From Tenacibaculum soleae (GTDB lineage Bacteria > Bacteroidota > Bacteroidia > Flavobacteriales > Flavobacteriaceae): a stretch of 64,000 nt of DNA. The stretch spans positions 207,303 to 271,302 of the forward strand of contig NZ_MAKX01000024.1 of the NCBI RefSeq assembly GCF_001693415.1, given 5' to 3'. Shown in pieces: positions 17,962-28,167 of this stretch. Within the stretch, counting starts at the first letter, position 1. The number at the start of each line of letters is the position of its first letter. Made by a program: the position numbers and the translations under genes. The notes beneath the pieces were generated by a model that did no database searches, was not told where the DNA came from, and was given only the letters and a program-made list of their open reading frames with translations.

Positions 17962-19206
17962 TTGAAGTATTTATACATTTTGAACAATCAAAAAACGAAT
18001 AAATTAAAAATTATAAACGACCCTATATACGGGTTTATATCTATTCCAAATTCTTTAATATTTGATATTATTGAACATCCCTATTTTCAGCGGTTACGAA
18101 GAGTCTCACAAATGGGATTGTCAAATATGGTATATCCTGGTGCAAATCACACACGTTTTCATCATGCAATTGGCTGTATGCACTTAATGCAAAAGGCAGT
18201 ATATGTTTTAAGAAATAAAAATGTTATTATTTCTGATGATGAAGCAAATGCTGTATACTTAGCTATTTTATTACATGATATAGGACATGGTGCTTTTTCG
18301 CATGCATTAGAACACAGTATTGTAAATGGCGTTTCGCATGAAGAAATTTCGTTAAAATTTATGCGTGCTTTAAATGAAGAGTTTAATGGTCAGTTAAGTT
18401 TAGCTATTCAAATTTTTGAAGGGAAATATCATAGAGAATTTTTATATCAGCTAATATCAAGTCAATTAGATATTGACCGATTAGATTATTTAAAAAGAGA
18501 TAGTTTTTATACAGGAGTTGCTGAAGGTAATATTTCGTCGGATCGTTTAATTGCGATGATGAATGTAATAAATGACGAATTGGTTATTGAGCAAAAAGGA
18601 ATTTATTCTGTCGAAAAATTTATTATAGCACGTCGTTTAATGTATTGGCAAGTATATTTACATAAAACAGGTTTAGTAGCCGAAAATACTTTGGTTAATG
18701 TTTTAAAAAGAGCCAAGGAATTAGCAACAAAAGGTATTGATTTACAAGCAGGAAGAGCTTTGAGGTTTTTTTTGTACAATCCTATTTCAAAAGATAATTT
18801 TACAAACGATACATTAAAAATATTTTCTGAATTAGATGATTATGATGTTATGTCAGCAATAAAAGAGTGGATACATCATAAAGATTTTATTTTATCTTCT
18901 TTATCCAAAATGATTATTCATAGAAATTTATTAAAAATTGAAATGCAAGATGAACCTTTTAAAGAAAGTTATAAAAAAACAATTTATAAAGCAGTTTTAG
19001 AAAATAATGTAATTAAAAAAGAAGATTTAAATTACTTTGTACTATCAAATAAAATAAAACATCAAGCATACAATACTAATAAACCAATAAAAATATATAC
19101 AAAAAAAGGTAAGCTAAGAGATATAGCAAAAGCATCAGATCAATTAAACTTAAAAGCTTTATCAAAACCAGTGGTAAAATATTACTTATGTTATCCTAAA
19201 AAATAA
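17962..19206 (+). CDS. HD-domain phosphohydrolase (SAMHD1/dNTPase-like)
   Basis: The protein of about 414 residues carries an HD domain: HTRFHHAIGCMHLM supplies the first histidine, LLHDIGHGAFSHALEH the HD pair, and SQLDIDRLDYLKRD the last aspartate. The opening IINDPIYGFISIP is typical of HD proteins related to dGTPases and SAMHD1. Nucleotide hydrolysis is the family expectation; the substrate is unknown. No ATG fits; TTG at 17962 or 17980 could start translation, and I cannot decide between them. Confidence 0.85.
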   Translation: MKYLYILNNQKTNKLKIINDPIYGFISIPNSLIFDIIEHPYFQRLRRVSQMGLSNMVYPGANHTRFHHAIGCMHLMQKAVYVLRNKNVIISDDEANAVYLAILLHDIGHGAFSHALEHSIVNGVSHEEISLKFMRALNEEFNGQLSLAIQIFEGKYHREFLYQLISSQLDIDRLDYLKRDSFYTGVAEGNISSDRLIAMMNVINDELVIEQKGIYSVEKFIIARRLMYWQVYLHKTGLVAENTLVNVLKRAKELATKGIDLQAGRALRFFLYNPISKDNFTNDTLKIFSELDDYDVMSAIKEWIHHKDFILSSLSKMIIHRNLLKIEMQDEPFKESYKKTIYKAVLENNVIKKEDLNYFVLSNKIKHQAYNTNKPIKIYTKKGKLRDIAKASDQLNLKALSKPVVKYYLCYPKK

Positions 19207-19259
19207 AATTACTTTAATTGTTAAACAATTCTAATAAGAGGTAATTAAACAAAAATAAT

Positions 19260-19267
19260 TACTTTTG
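19260..19267 (+). promoter_or_regulatory. Predicted -7 element upstream of lpxD
   Basis: TACTTTTG matches TAnnTTTG exactly. The lpxD ATG is only 7 bp downstream, so the mRNA would be leaderless or nearly so. No TTG sits at the ideal distance upstream. Confidence 0.4.
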
Positions 19268-19273
19268 CATTTA

Positions 19274-20314
19274 ATGAAATTTACAACAAAACAAATAGCA
19301 GAAATTCTTGAAGGAGAAATTATAGGGAATCCTGAAGCAGAAGTGTCTAAGCTTTCTAAAATAGAAGAAGGTGAAAAAGGCTCTTTGACTTTTTTATCTA
19401 ATCCTAAGTATAATCCATATATTTATTCTACAAAAGCTACTGTAGTTATTGTAAATAGTGATTTTGAGCTAGAAAAAGAAACCGAAACAACGCTAATAAA
19501 AGTTAAAGATGCTTATGAAGCATTTTCTAAATTATTAGCTTTTTATAATGAAGTTAAAAATAACAAACAAGGAAGAGAAAATCCTCATTTTATAGCTAAA
19601 ACAGCTTTAATTGGAAGCAATGAATATATTGGTGCATTTAGTTATATCGGAGAGAATGTTGTACTAGGTAAAAATGTAAAAATTTATCCGAATTCATATA
19701 TTGGTGATAACACGAAAATAGGAGATAATACTACAATTTATGCAGGGGTAAAAATATATTCTGAAACTGAAATAGGAACAAATTGTAAAATTCATTCAGG
19801 AAGCATTATTGGTTCAGATGGATTTGGTTTTGCACCTACTGAAAGTGGTATATATAAAACGATACCTCAAATAGGAAATGTTATTATAGAAGATAATGTT
19901 GACATTGGAGCAAATTCGACAATAGACAGAGCTACATTAGGATCAACAATTATAAAAGAAGGTGTAAAACTAGACAATCAAATACAGGTTGCTCACAATG
20001 TAGAAATAGGAAAAAACACAGTAATAGCATCACAAACAGGTATTGCAGGTTCGGCAAAAGTAGGAGAAAGCTGTATGATTGGCGGGCAAGTAGGTATAGT
20101 AGGTCATATTACTATAGGTAATAATGTTAGAATACAAGCACAATCAGGTATTGCTAAAAGCATAAAAGATAATGATGTAGTTCAAGGAACACCAGCTTTT
20201 GGTTATGGTGATTATAGTAAATCATACGTTTACTTTAAAAATTTACCAAAACTAGCATCAACAATACATAAAATTGAAAAAGAGTTAAATGCTCAAAAAA
20301 TAAAAAATGAGTAA
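19274..20314 (+). CDS. lpxD: UDP-3-O-(3-hydroxyacyl)glucosamine N-acyltransferase
   Basis: LpxD adds the second hydroxy-acyl chain in lipid A synthesis. The 346 residues contain an N-terminal uridine-binding domain and a long left-handed beta helix of hexapeptide repeats (about 100-310). The catalytic His lies in QVAHNVEIG. GSDGFGFAP and DIGANSTIDRATLGST are further family signatures. A TTG at 19265 would add three residues; the ATG at 19274 is used here. Its last 8 bp overlap the lpxC/fabZ start, indicating coupling. Confidence 0.94.
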   Translation: MKFTTKQIAEILEGEIIGNPEAEVSKLSKIEEGEKGSLTFLSNPKYNPYIYSTKATVVIVNSDFELEKETETTLIKVKDAYEAFSKLLAFYNEVKNNKQGRENPHFIAKTALIGSNEYIGAFSYIGENVVLGKNVKIYPNSYIGDNTKIGDNTTIYAGVKIYSETEIGTNCKIHSGSIIGSDGFGFAPTESGIYKTIPQIGNVIIEDNVDIGANSTIDRATLGSTIIKEGVKLDNQIQVAHNVEIGKNTVIASQTGIAGSAKVGESCMIGGQVGIVGHITIGNNVRIQAQSGIAKSIKDNDVVQGTPAFGYGDYSKSYVYFKNLPKLASTIHKIEKELNAQKIKNE

Positions 20315-21698
20315 GCAACAAAAAACAATACAAAACGAAATTACATTATCAGGTGTAGGATTACATACAGGTAATGAAGTAACAATGGTATTTAAACCAG
20401 CTCCAGTAAATCACGGATTTGCATTTGTAAGAGTTGATTTAGAAGGAGCACCAATAATTCAAGCAAAAGCTGAATTTGTAACCGATACAGAAAGGGGGAC
20501 TAATTTAGAAAATAAAGGCGTTCAAATACAAACATCAGAGCATGTTTTAGCAGCAGCGGTAGGATTAGAAATAGACAATTTAATTATTGAAATTAACGCT
20601 TCTGAACCACCAATAATGGACGGTTCATCAAAGTTTTTTATAAAAGCGTTAGAAGAGGCAATAATTGTAACACAAGACGCTCCTGTTGAAGAATACGTTG
20701 TAAAAGAAATTATTTCATTTAAAGATGAAGTAACAGGAAGTGAAATTATTTTAATGCCTGCTGATGAATATCAAATAACCACTATGGTTGATTTTGGAAC
20801 TAAAATTTTAGGAACCCAAAATGCTACATTAAATAAAATTTCTGAATTTAAAGAACATTTTTCTGCAGCAAGAACTTTTAGCTTTTTGCATGAAATAGAA
20901 ATGTTATTAGAACATAACTTAATTAAAGGAGGAGATTTAAATAATGCAATTGTATATGTAGATAAAGAATTATCAGAAAGTACAACTGAAAAATTAAAAA
21001 AAGCTTTTAATAAAGATGATATAAAAATTAAATCTAACGGAATTTTAGATAATTTAGAACTACACTGGGCCAATGAAGCTGCACGACATAAATTATTAGA
21101 TGTTATTGGTGATCTAGCATTAGTGGGTACGCGTATAAAAGGTAAAGTTATTGCAAACAAACCTGGGCATGCGATAAATACATCATTTGCAAAAAAGTTA
21201 GCTAAAATAATAAAGTTAGAAAAACGAAATAATGTACCACAATATGATTTGAATCTTCCTCCATTAATGGATATTCATCAAATCATGGATGTACTGCCAC
21301 ACAGACCACCATTTTTATTAATTGATCGAATTATTGAGCTATCTGATAAACATGTAGTGGGAATGAAAAATGTAACAATGAATGAAAATTTCTTTGTAGG
21401 TCATTTTCCAGGAGCTCCAGTAATGCCAGGAGTATTACAAGTAGAAGCAATGGCACAATGTGGTGGGGTTTTAGTACTAAATACAGTACCTGACCCAGAA
21501 AATTATTTAACTTATTTTATGAAAATGGATAAAGTTAAATTTAAGCAAAAAGTACTACCAGGTGATACTTTAACCTTTAAATGTGAGTTAATTACCCCAA
21601 TAAGAAGAGGTATTTGTCATATGCAAGCATACACATATGCAAACGGTAAAATAGTTGCTGAAGCCGAATTAATGGCACAAATATCAAAAGTAAAATAA
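20307..21698 (+). CDS. lpxC: Bifunctional LpxC / FabZ fusion
   Basis: Residues 1-310 form LpxC, the zinc deacetylase that commits to lipid A: GVGLHTGNEV, the zinc-ligand SEHVLAA, and HKLLDVIGDLAL with the second zinc histidine and aspartate. Residues from about 318 form FabZ, the 3-hydroxyacyl-ACP dehydratase: LPHRPPFLLIDRI, GHFPGAPVMPGVLQVEAMAQ. The fusion is the norm in Bacteroidota and joins a lipid A step to a fatty-acid step that compete for hydroxyacyl-ACP. It sits between lpxD and lpxA with an 8-bp overlap and a 2-bp gap. Confidence 0.96.
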   Translation: MSKQQKTIQNEITLSGVGLHTGNEVTMVFKPAPVNHGFAFVRVDLEGAPIIQAKAEFVTDTERGTNLENKGVQIQTSEHVLAAAVGLEIDNLIIEINASEPPIMDGSSKFFIKALEEAIIVTQDAPVEEYVVKEIISFKDEVTGSEIILMPADEYQITTMVDFGTKILGTQNATLNKISEFKEHFSAARTFSFLHEIEMLLEHNLIKGGDLNNAIVYVDKELSESTTEKLKKAFNKDDIKIKSNGILDNLELHWANEAARHKLLDVIGDLALVGTRIKGKVIANKPGHAINTSFAKKLAKIIKLEKRNNVPQYDLNLPPLMDIHQIMDVLPHRPPFLLIDRIIELSDKHVVGMKNVTMNENFFVGHFPGAPVMPGVLQVEAMAQCGGVLVLNTVPDPENYLTYFMKMDKVKFKQKVLPGDTLTFKCELITPIRRGICHMQAYTYANGKIVAEAELMAQISKVK

Positions 21699-21700
21699 AT

Positions 21701-22486
21701 ATGAATCAACCACTAGCATACGTACACCCTCAAGCAAAAATAGCTAGAAATGTGGTGATAGAACCTTTCACAACCATACACTCTAATGTAGAAATAGGTT
21801 CAGGAACGTGGATTGGGTCTAATGTAACAATTATGGAAGGTGCTCGTATAGGTAAAAATTGTAGAATTTTTCCAGGAGCAGTGATTTCAGCAATTCCACA
21901 AGACCTAAAATTTAATGATGAGGAAACTACTGTTGTTATTGGTGATAATGTTACAATAAGAGAATGCGTTACCATTAATAGAGGAACTTCGGATAGAATG
22001 AAAACAGTTATTGGTAACAACTGCTTAATAATGGCATATTGCCACATAGCACACGATTGTTTTGTTGGTGATAATTGTATATTTTCTAATAATACCACTT
22101 TAGCAGGACATGTAACTGTAGGCGATAATGTAGTGTTAGCAGGTATGGTAGCAGTACATCAATTTGCATCAGTAGGTAATCATGCTTTTGTAACAGGTGG
22201 GTCTTTAGTGCGTAAAGATGTTCCTCCGTATGTAAAAGCAGCACGTGAACCTTTATCATATGTAGGGATTAACTCAGTAGGATTACGTAGAAGAGGTTAT
22301 ACGACAGAAAAAATTAGAGAAATTCAAGATATATTTAGAATTTTATTTCAACAGAATTACAATAATTCACAAGCAATAGATATTATTGAAGCAGAAATGG
22401 AGGCAACTTCAGAACGTGATGAAATTATTCAGTTTATAAAAGACTCACATCGTGGTATTATGAAAGGATATTTTAAATCAAATTAA
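21701..22486 (+). CDS. lpxA: UDP-N-acetylglucosamine O-acyltransferase
   Basis: LpxA performs the first acylation of lipid A synthesis. The 261 residues begin with left-handed beta-helix repeats (about 1-190). They contain the catalytic-histidine segment MAYCHIAHDC and GMVAVHQFASVGNHAFVTGGS, and end in the helical LpxA C-terminal domain (SYVGINSVGLRRRGYT). It is the third gene of the lpx block. Confidence 0.95.
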   Translation: MNQPLAYVHPQAKIARNVVIEPFTTIHSNVEIGSGTWIGSNVTIMEGARIGKNCRIFPGAVISAIPQDLKFNDEETTVVIGDNVTIRECVTINRGTSDRMKTVIGNNCLIMAYCHIAHDCFVGDNCIFSNNTTLAGHVTVGDNVVLAGMVAVHQFASVGNHAFVTGGSLVRKDVPPYVKAAREPLSYVGINSVGLRRRGYTTEKIREIQDIFRILFQQNYNNSQAIDIIEAEMEATSERDEIIQFIKDSHRGIMKGYFKSN

Positions 22487-22538
22487 ACATAAAAATTAAA
22501 TAGTTGATTGTTTATCAACAAAATATAAAAATTATAAA

Positions 22539-23105
22539 ATGGCTACAACATCAGATATTAAAAACGGACTATGCATGAGATATAACAACGATATTTATAA
22601 AGTTGTTGAATTTTTGCATGTTAAACCAGGAAAAGGACCTGCTTTTGTAAGAACAAAATTAAAAAGTGTAACCAACGGTAAAGTTGTTGATAATACTTTT
22701 CCTTCAGGAAGAAAAATTGATGATGTTAGAGTTGAAACACACAAGTTTCAATATTTATATAGAGAAGGCGAAACATTTCACTTTATGAATCAAGTTGATT
22801 ACTCTCAAATTACTTTAGAAAAAAGTGCTTTAGATGCACCTGATTTAATGAAAGAAGGAGAAGTAGTTACCATTATTATTAACTCTGAAGATGAAATGCC
22901 CTTATCTGTTGATATGCCAGCGAGTGTAATTTTAGAAGTTACACATACCGAACCAGGTGTAAAAGGTAATACAGCAACTAATGCAACAAAACCGGCAACT
23001 GTTGAAACTGGTGCTCGTGTAAATGTACCTTTATTTATTAATGAGGGAGATAAAATTAAGATAGAAACTACAAAAGGAACCTATCAAGAACGTATTAAAG
23101 AATAA
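22539..23105 (+). CDS. efp: Translation elongation factor P
   Basis: EF-P relieves ribosomes stalled at polyproline. The 188 residues have the KOW-like N-terminal domain with loop KPGKGPAFVR, whose central lysine is the modifiable position in many species, followed by two OB domains ending in GDKIKIETTKGTYQERIKE. The gene lies 52 bp after lpxA and is followed by a compact terminator. Confidence 0.96.
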   Translation: MATTSDIKNGLCMRYNNDIYKVVEFLHVKPGKGPAFVRTKLKSVTNGKVVDNTFPSGRKIDDVRVETHKFQYLYREGETFHFMNQVDYSQITLEKSALDAPDLMKEGEVVTIIINSEDEMPLSVDMPASVILEVTHTEPGVKGNTATNATKPATVETGARVNVPLFINEGDKIKIETTKGTYQERIKE

Positions 23106-23107
23106 AA

Positions 23108-23136
23108 CGATTCCCGCTTTAGCGGGAATTTCTTTT
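23108..23136 (+). terminator. Compact terminator after efp
   Basis: ATTCCCGCTTTAGCGGGAAT folds into a strong GC-rich hairpin followed by TTTCTTTTT. It ends six bases before the next ATG at 23142, so it may act as an attenuator rather than a full stop. Confidence 0.8.
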
Positions 23137-23141
23137 TAAAA

Positions 23142-24068
23142 ATGAAATTTAAAGAAATACAAACTTTAGAGCAAATAGCAAATTTATTAAAAGTAACATT
23201 TGTTGGAGATAAAAATTTTCCAATTAAAGGGATCAATGAAATTCATGTTGTAGAATCAGGAGATATTGTTTTTGTCGATCACCCAAAATATTATGAAAAA
23301 GCATTAAATTCTGCAGCAACAACAATATTAATAAACAAAGAAGTTGATTGCCCAGATGGGAAATCATTATTAATATCAGATGACCCTTTTCGTGATTTCA
23401 ATAAAATAACAACACATTTTAACCCCTTTATAGCATCAAAAGAAAGTATATCTGAAAACGCCATTATTGGAGAAGGAACCATTATTCAGCCGAATGTTTT
23501 TATAGGTAACGATGTTCAAATCGGAAAAAACTGTGTAATTCACCCTAACGTTACTATTTATAGTAATACAATTATAGGTAATAATGTTACCATTCATGCG
23601 AATACAGTATTAGGAGGAGATGCATTTTATTATAAAAATAGGCCTACAGGATTTGATAAATTAATATCAGGAGGTAGGGTAGTTTTAGAAGATAATGTAG
23701 ATTTAGGAGCTTCTTGTACTATTGATAAAGGAGTTACCGGAGATACAACGATAGGAGCAGAAACAAAAATAGACAACCAAGTACATGTTGGGCATGATAC
23801 AATTATCGGTAAAAAATGCTTGATTGCATCACAAACAGGTATTGCAGGGTGTGTTATAATTGAAGATGAAGTAACTATTTGGGGGCAAGTAGGTACCAAT
23901 AGCGGAATTACCATTGGTAAAGGTGCTGTAATACTTGGTCAAACTGGAGTTACAAAATCGGTTGAAGGAGGTAAATCGTACTTCGGAACACCAGTTTCAG
24001 AATCAAGAAATAAGCTAAAAGAATTGGCTGAAATAAAACGATTAATAAAACAACAAAAAAAGAAATAA
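23142..24068 (+). CDS. Second LpxD-like acyltransferase (hexapeptide-repeat protein)
   Basis: The 308 residues have the LpxD arrangement: an N-terminal domain (FKEIQTLEQIANLLKVTFVGD...INEIHVVESGDIVFVDHPKY) and then hexapeptide repeats. LDKGVTGDTTIGAETKIDN-type turns and HVGHDTIIGKKC, aligned with the catalytic His segment of LpxD, are present. It is shorter than the lpxD at 19274 (346 residues) and clearly divergent. It may acylate another sugar nucleotide or be an alternative LpxD; this cannot be settled here. It lies between efp and sucD. Confidence 0.85.
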   Translation: MKFKEIQTLEQIANLLKVTFVGDKNFPIKGINEIHVVESGDIVFVDHPKYYEKALNSAATTILINKEVDCPDGKSLLISDDPFRDFNKITTHFNPFIASKESISENAIIGEGTIIQPNVFIGNDVQIGKNCVIHPNVTIYSNTIIGNNVTIHANTVLGGDAFYYKNRPTGFDKLISGGRVVLEDNVDLGASCTIDKGVTGDTTIGAETKIDNQVHVGHDTIIGKKCLIASQTGIAGCVIIEDEVTIWGQVGTNSGITIGKGAVILGQTGVTKSVEGGKSYFGTPVSESRNKLKELAEIKRLIKQQKKK

Positions 24069-24095
24069 AAGTTTCACAAATCAATTACAAAAAAC

Positions 24096-24103
24096 TATTT
24101 TTG
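24096..24103 (+). promoter_or_regulatory. Predicted -7 element upstream of sucD
   Basis: TATTTTTG matches TAnnTTTG; the start codon is 30 bp downstream. The box lies in the right arm of a weak hairpin (TTCACAAA with TTTGTGAA, about 24073-24106). Confidence 0.4.
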
Positions 24104-24133
24104 TGAAGCTTAAATTTAAATAAAAATATACCA

Positions 24134-25006
24134 ATGAGTGTTTTAGTAAATAAAGATTCAAAAATTATAGTTCAAGGATTTACAGGTAGTGAAGGTACTT
24201 TTCACGCTGGTCAAATGATCGATTACGGTACAAACGTCGTAGGAGGTGTAACACCAGGTAAAGGAGGTCAAGAGCATTTAGGTAAGCCAGTTTTTAATAC
24301 AGTTGATGAGGCTGTACAAAAAGTAGGAGCAGATACTTCTATTATATTTGTACCACCAGCTTTTGCTGCTGATGCTATTATGGAATCTGCTGAGGCAGGA
24401 ATTAAAGTAATTATTTGTATTACTGAAGGAATTCCTACAGCTGATATGGTTAAAGTAAAATCATACATTGATCAATTAGATTGTACTCTAGTTGGACCTA
24501 ACTGTCCAGGAGTTATTACACCAGACGAAGCTAAAGTTGGTATTATGCCAGGGTTTATCTTCAAAAAAGGAAAAGTAGGTATTGTTTCTAAATCAGGTAC
24601 TTTAACTTATGAAGCTGCTGATCAAGTTGTAAAACAAGGTTTCGGTATAACAACTGCAATCGGTATTGGAGGAGATCCAATTATTGGAACTACAACAAAA
24701 GAAGCTGTTGAGTTATTAATGAATGATGATGAAACTGAAGCAATCGTTATGATTGGTGAAATTGGAGGTAATTTAGAAGCAGAAGCTGCTCGTTGGATAA
24801 AAGCTGATGGTAACCGTAAACCAGTAGTTGGTTTTATAGCAGGTCAAACTGCACCAGCTGGTAGAACAATGGGACATGCCGGAGCTATTGTAGGTGGTGA
24901 TGATGATACCGCTCAAGCAAAAATGAAAATTTTAGCAGAAAATGGAGTTCACGTTGTTGAATCTCCTGCAAAAATTGGTGAAATGGTTGCAAAAGTTTTA
25001 GCATAG
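24134..25006 (+). CDS. sucD: Succinyl-CoA ligase (ADP/GDP-forming) subunit alpha
   Basis: This is the alpha subunit of the TCA-cycle enzyme making succinate and ATP or GTP from succinyl-Co[20 protein letters not shown] is the CoA-binding loop, [12 protein letters not shown] and [15 protein letters not shown] the ligase core, and GHAGAIVGG holds the active-site phosphohistidine (about residue 247). Length 290 is normal. The beta subunit is not in this window, so the two are encoded apart. Confidence 0.96.
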   Translation: MSVLVNKDSKIIVQGFTGSEGTFHAGQMIDYGTNVVGGVTPGKGGQEHLGKPVFNTVDEAVQKVGADTSIIFVPPAFAADAIMESAEAGIKVIICITEGIPTADMVKVKSYIDQLDCTLVGPNCPGVITPDEAKVGIMPGFIFKKGKVGIVSKSGTLTYEAADQVVKQGFGITTAIGIGGDPIIGTTTKEAVELLMNDDETEAIVMIGEIGGNLEAEAARWIKADGNRKPVVGFIAGQTAPAGRTMGHAGAIVGGDDDTAQAKMKILAENGVHVVESPAKIGEMVAKVLA

Positions 25007-25048
25007 TTTTATAAAAACTGTTAAAATATCATAATATATTATTTTTTA

Positions 25049-25080
25049 ATCCGTTGAATTTGTAAATTCAACGGATTTTT
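25049..25080 (+). terminator. Rho-independent terminator after sucD
   Basis: AATCCGTTGAATT pairs perfectly with AATTCAACGGATT around a short loop, followed by T residues. Confidence 0.85.
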
Positions 25081-25105
25081 ACATTTAATAAAAAAACAAA
25101 TTTAC

Positions 25106-28075
25106 ATGAAAACAATCAAAATGCTATTTATTAGCATGGTACTTATATCAATAGTAGGGTGTAAGCAAACAAACTCTTTAGAGAAAGAAATAAAAACCGA
25201 AAAGCAATCTGATGCTAATGGTTATAATTATGAAACGGTTACAAACGACCCAACAGGTTTACGTTTGTATACATTAGACAATGGTTTAAAAGTATACTTA
25301 AGTAAAAATACTGATGAACCTAAAATTCAAACCTATATAGCTGTTCGCGCAGGTTCAAATTATGATCCAAAAGAATCAACAGGTTTGGCACACTATTTAG
25401 AGCATATGGTGTTTAAAGGAACTCACAAAATTGGTACTGCTGATTGGGAAAAAGAAAAAGCTTATTTAGATAAGATTTCTGATTTGTATGAACAACATAG
25501 AGCTGAAACAGATACTATTAAAAAATTAGCATTGTATAAAGAAATTGATAAAGTTTCTTTAGAAGCATCTAATTATTCAATTGCAAATGAATATGACAAA
25601 ATGATCAGTTCATTAGGTGCAACAGGTACAAACGCACATACTTGGTTTGAAGAAACGGTATATAAAAACAAAATACCAACAAACGAATTAGATAAGTGGC
25701 TGAATGTTGAAGCAGAGCGTTTTAGTACGTTAGTATTACGTTTATTTCACACGGAATTAGAAGCTGTTTTTGAAGAGTTTAATAGAGGACAGGATAATGA
25801 CGGAAGAAAACGTTATGCAGCAATGTTAAAAGATTTATTTCCTAATCACCCTTATGGACAACAATCAACAATTGGTATAGCAGCACATTTAAAAAACCCT
25901 TCGATGATAGATATTCATAACTATTTTGATAAATATTATGTACCAAATAATATGGCAATCGTTTTAGTTGGTGATTTAGATTTTGATGCAACTATTAAAA
26001 AAGTAAATGATACTTTTGGTAAGTTTGAAAAGAAAGAATTAACACACCCAACATTACCAAAAGAAGAACCAATAACTAGCCCAGTTATTAATGAGGTTTT
26101 TGGACCAACTTCTGAATCAATCTCTATTGCTTACCGTTCAGGTGGTGTAAATACTAAAGATGAAAAGTTTGTAACACTTTGTGATATGATTATGGCTAAT
26201 GGTAATGCAGGTTTAATCGATTTAAATTTAAATCAAAAACAAGCAGTACAATATGCAGGATGTTCACCAACATTTTTAAATGATTATGGCTACCACTCTT
26301 TTACAGGAGCACCAAAATCTGGTCAAACTTTAGATGAAGTTAAAGATTTATTATTAGCGCAAGTTGAAAAGTTAAAAAAAGGTGAGTTTGACGAATGGAT
26401 GATTGATGCGGTTGTAAATGACTTAAAATTAAGCCAAACGCGTCAGTATGAAAATAATACGGCTTTAGCATCTGCTTACTTTAATGCATTTATTCACCAT
26501 GAAAATTGGGCAGATAAAGTAAAGTTCTTAGATGATTTAAAGAAAATTACTAAACAAGAATTAGTAGATTTTGCAAATAAATTTTACCAAAATAATTACG
26601 TTGTAACATATAAACGTAAAGGAGCTGATAAAAATATAGTAAAAGTATCTAACCCTGGTATTACTCCAGTAAATTTAAATAGAGGAAAAACTTCAGCATA
26701 TGTTACTGAATTTAATAAAATTAAATCAGCACCTTTACAGCCTCAGTTTGTAGATTATAAAACTGCTATTAAAGAAACTAAAACAGCTAATGGGATTAAA
26801 GTTTCTTATGTAGAAAATGAAAAAAATGATTTATTTGATATGAATATCATTTTTGATATGGGAAGTGATAATGATAAAAAATTATCGTTAGCAGCTGGGT
26901 ATTTAGAATACCTTGGTACTGAAAAATATACTGCTGAAGAGTTAAAGAAAGAGTTTTATAAATTAGGAATTTCTTATTATGTAAGTACAGGAAACGACAA
27001 AACATATGTAGGATTAAATGGGTTAAAAGAAAATTTACCCAAAGGATTAGAGTTATTAGAGCATTTATGGGATAATGCAAAAGCAGATTCTGAAGCTTAT
27101 GATAAATATGTAGCTAAAATTCAGAAAGGACGTGAAAATGGAAAAACTCAAAAAGGAAATATCTTATTTGGTGGTTTAATGAACTATGGTAAATATGGAG
27201 AAAACTCTAGGTTAAGAGATATCATGCAAATTGATGAGTTAAAAGCCATAAATCCTGAAGAATTAGTAGCTATAGTTAAAGACATGAAAAACTATAAACA
27301 GCGAGTTTTTTATTATGGTAAAGATGTAAATACAGCTGTGGCATCATTAAATAAAAGTCATAAATTATATGGTGAATTAAAAGAATATCCACCTGCAAAA
27401 GAATACAAAGAAACAGAAACTGGTGGAAATGTATTTTTTACAAATTATGATATGGTGCAAACTGAAATGATGTTTTTAGCTAAAGGAGAGCCTTTTAAAG
27501 CAGAAAACTTAGCAGCATCAACCTTATTTAATACGTATTTTGGTAGTGGATTATCATCAATCGTTTTTCAAGAAATTAGAGAATCTAAATCATTAGCATA
27601 CTCTGCATTTGCCTCATATAGTAATGCTTCTAAAAAAGGAGACTCAAATTATGTTATGGCTTATGTAGGTACGCAGGCTAATAAATTAGAGCAAGCTGTT
27701 GATGCTATGATGGATTTAATGAACAACATGCCAGAAGCAGAAAAGCAATTTAATGCAGCAAAAGAATCTACATTAAAAAAATTAGCAGCGCAACGTATTA
27801 CTAAATCTAATATTTTTTGGACTTATGAAGGTTTAAAGAAAAGAGGTATTGATAATGATCATAGAGAAGCGATGTACAATACTATCAAAAACATGAAAAT
27901 GGAAGATTTAAAAGCATTTTTTGATAAAAATGTAAAAGGGGAATCTTACAATGTTATGGTTATTGGTAATAAAAAGGATTTAAATGTTGAATCTTTAAAA
28001 AAGTTAGGTAAAATTAAAGAGCTAGATATAGATTATTTGTTTAATTATGTAAATGAAAAAAAGATTAAATCTTAA
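25106..28075 (+). CDS. M16 family metallopeptidase lipoprotein (pitrilysin-like)
   Basis: This 989-residue protein has a lipoprotein signal (MKTIKMLFISMVLISIVGC, lipobox IVGC at 16-19). The inverted zinc motif HxxEH is HYLEH (about residues 95-99), with the distal glutamate in EAVFEEFNRGQ. A second, inactive M16 half follows (EIRESKSLAYSAFASYSN near residue 830). Such proteins degrade peptides in a clam-shell chamber. Lipidation suggests attachment to the periplasmic or outer-membrane face. It is not obviously in an operon; a terminator precedes and another follows. Confidence 0.93.
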   Translation: MKTIKMLFISMVLISIVGCKQTNSLEKEIKTEKQSDANGYNYETVTNDPTGLRLYTLDNGLKVYLSKNTDEPKIQTYIAVRAGSNYDPKESTGLAHYLEHMVFKGTHKIGTADWEKEKAYLDKISDLYEQHRAETDTIKKLALYKEIDKVSLEASNYSIANEYDKMISSLGATGTNAHTWFEETVYKNKIPTNELDKWLNVEAERFSTLVLRLFHTELEAVFEEFNRGQDNDGRKRYAAMLKDLFPNHPYGQQSTIGIAAHLKNPSMIDIHNYFDKYYVPNNMAIVLVGDLDFDATIKKVNDTFGKFEKKELTHPTLPKEEPITSPVINEVFGPTSESISIAYRSGGVNTKDEKFVTLCDMIMANGNAGLIDLNLNQKQAVQYAGCSPTFLNDYGYHSFTGAPKSGQTLDEVKDLLLAQVEKLKKGEFDEWMIDAVVNDLKLSQTRQYENNTALASAYFNAFIHHENWADKVKFLDDLKKITKQELVDFANKFYQNNYVVTYKRKGADKNIVKVSNPGITPVNLNRGKTSAYVTEFNKIKSAPLQPQFVDYKTAIKETKTANGIKVSYVENEKNDLFDMNIIFDMGSDNDKKLSLAAGYLEYLGTEKYTAEELKKEFYKLGISYYVSTGNDKTYVGLNGLKENLPKGLELLEHLWDNAKADSEAYDKYVAKIQKGRENGKTQKGNILFGGLMNYGKYGENSRLRDIMQIDELKAINPEELVAIVKDMKNYKQRVFYYGKDVNTAVASLNKSHKLYGELKEYPPAKEYKETETGGNVFFTNYDMVQTEMMFLAKGEPFKAENLAASTLFNTYFGSGLSSIVFQEIRESKSLAYSAFASYSNASKKGDSNYVMAYVGTQANKLEQAVDAMMDLMNNMPEAEKQFNAAKESTLKKLAAQRITKSNIFWTYEGLKKRGIDNDHREAMYNTIKNMKMEDLKAFFDKNVKGESYNVMVIGNKKDLNVESLKKLGKIKELDIDYLFNYVNEKKIKS

Positions 28076-28096
28076 TAAAATAAATTAGAACTATTT

Positions 28097-28139
28097 AAAA
28101 TCCTGCTAAAGACTATTCTTTAGCAGGATTTTTATTTTT
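28097..28139 (+). terminator. Rho-independent terminator
   Basis: AAAATCCTGCTAAAG and CTTTAGCAGGATTTTT form a long stem with a T-rich tail, 22 bp after the M16 gene. Confidence 0.85.
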
Positions 28140-28167
28140 ATATTTGACCTATCAAAACAACTAGGTA

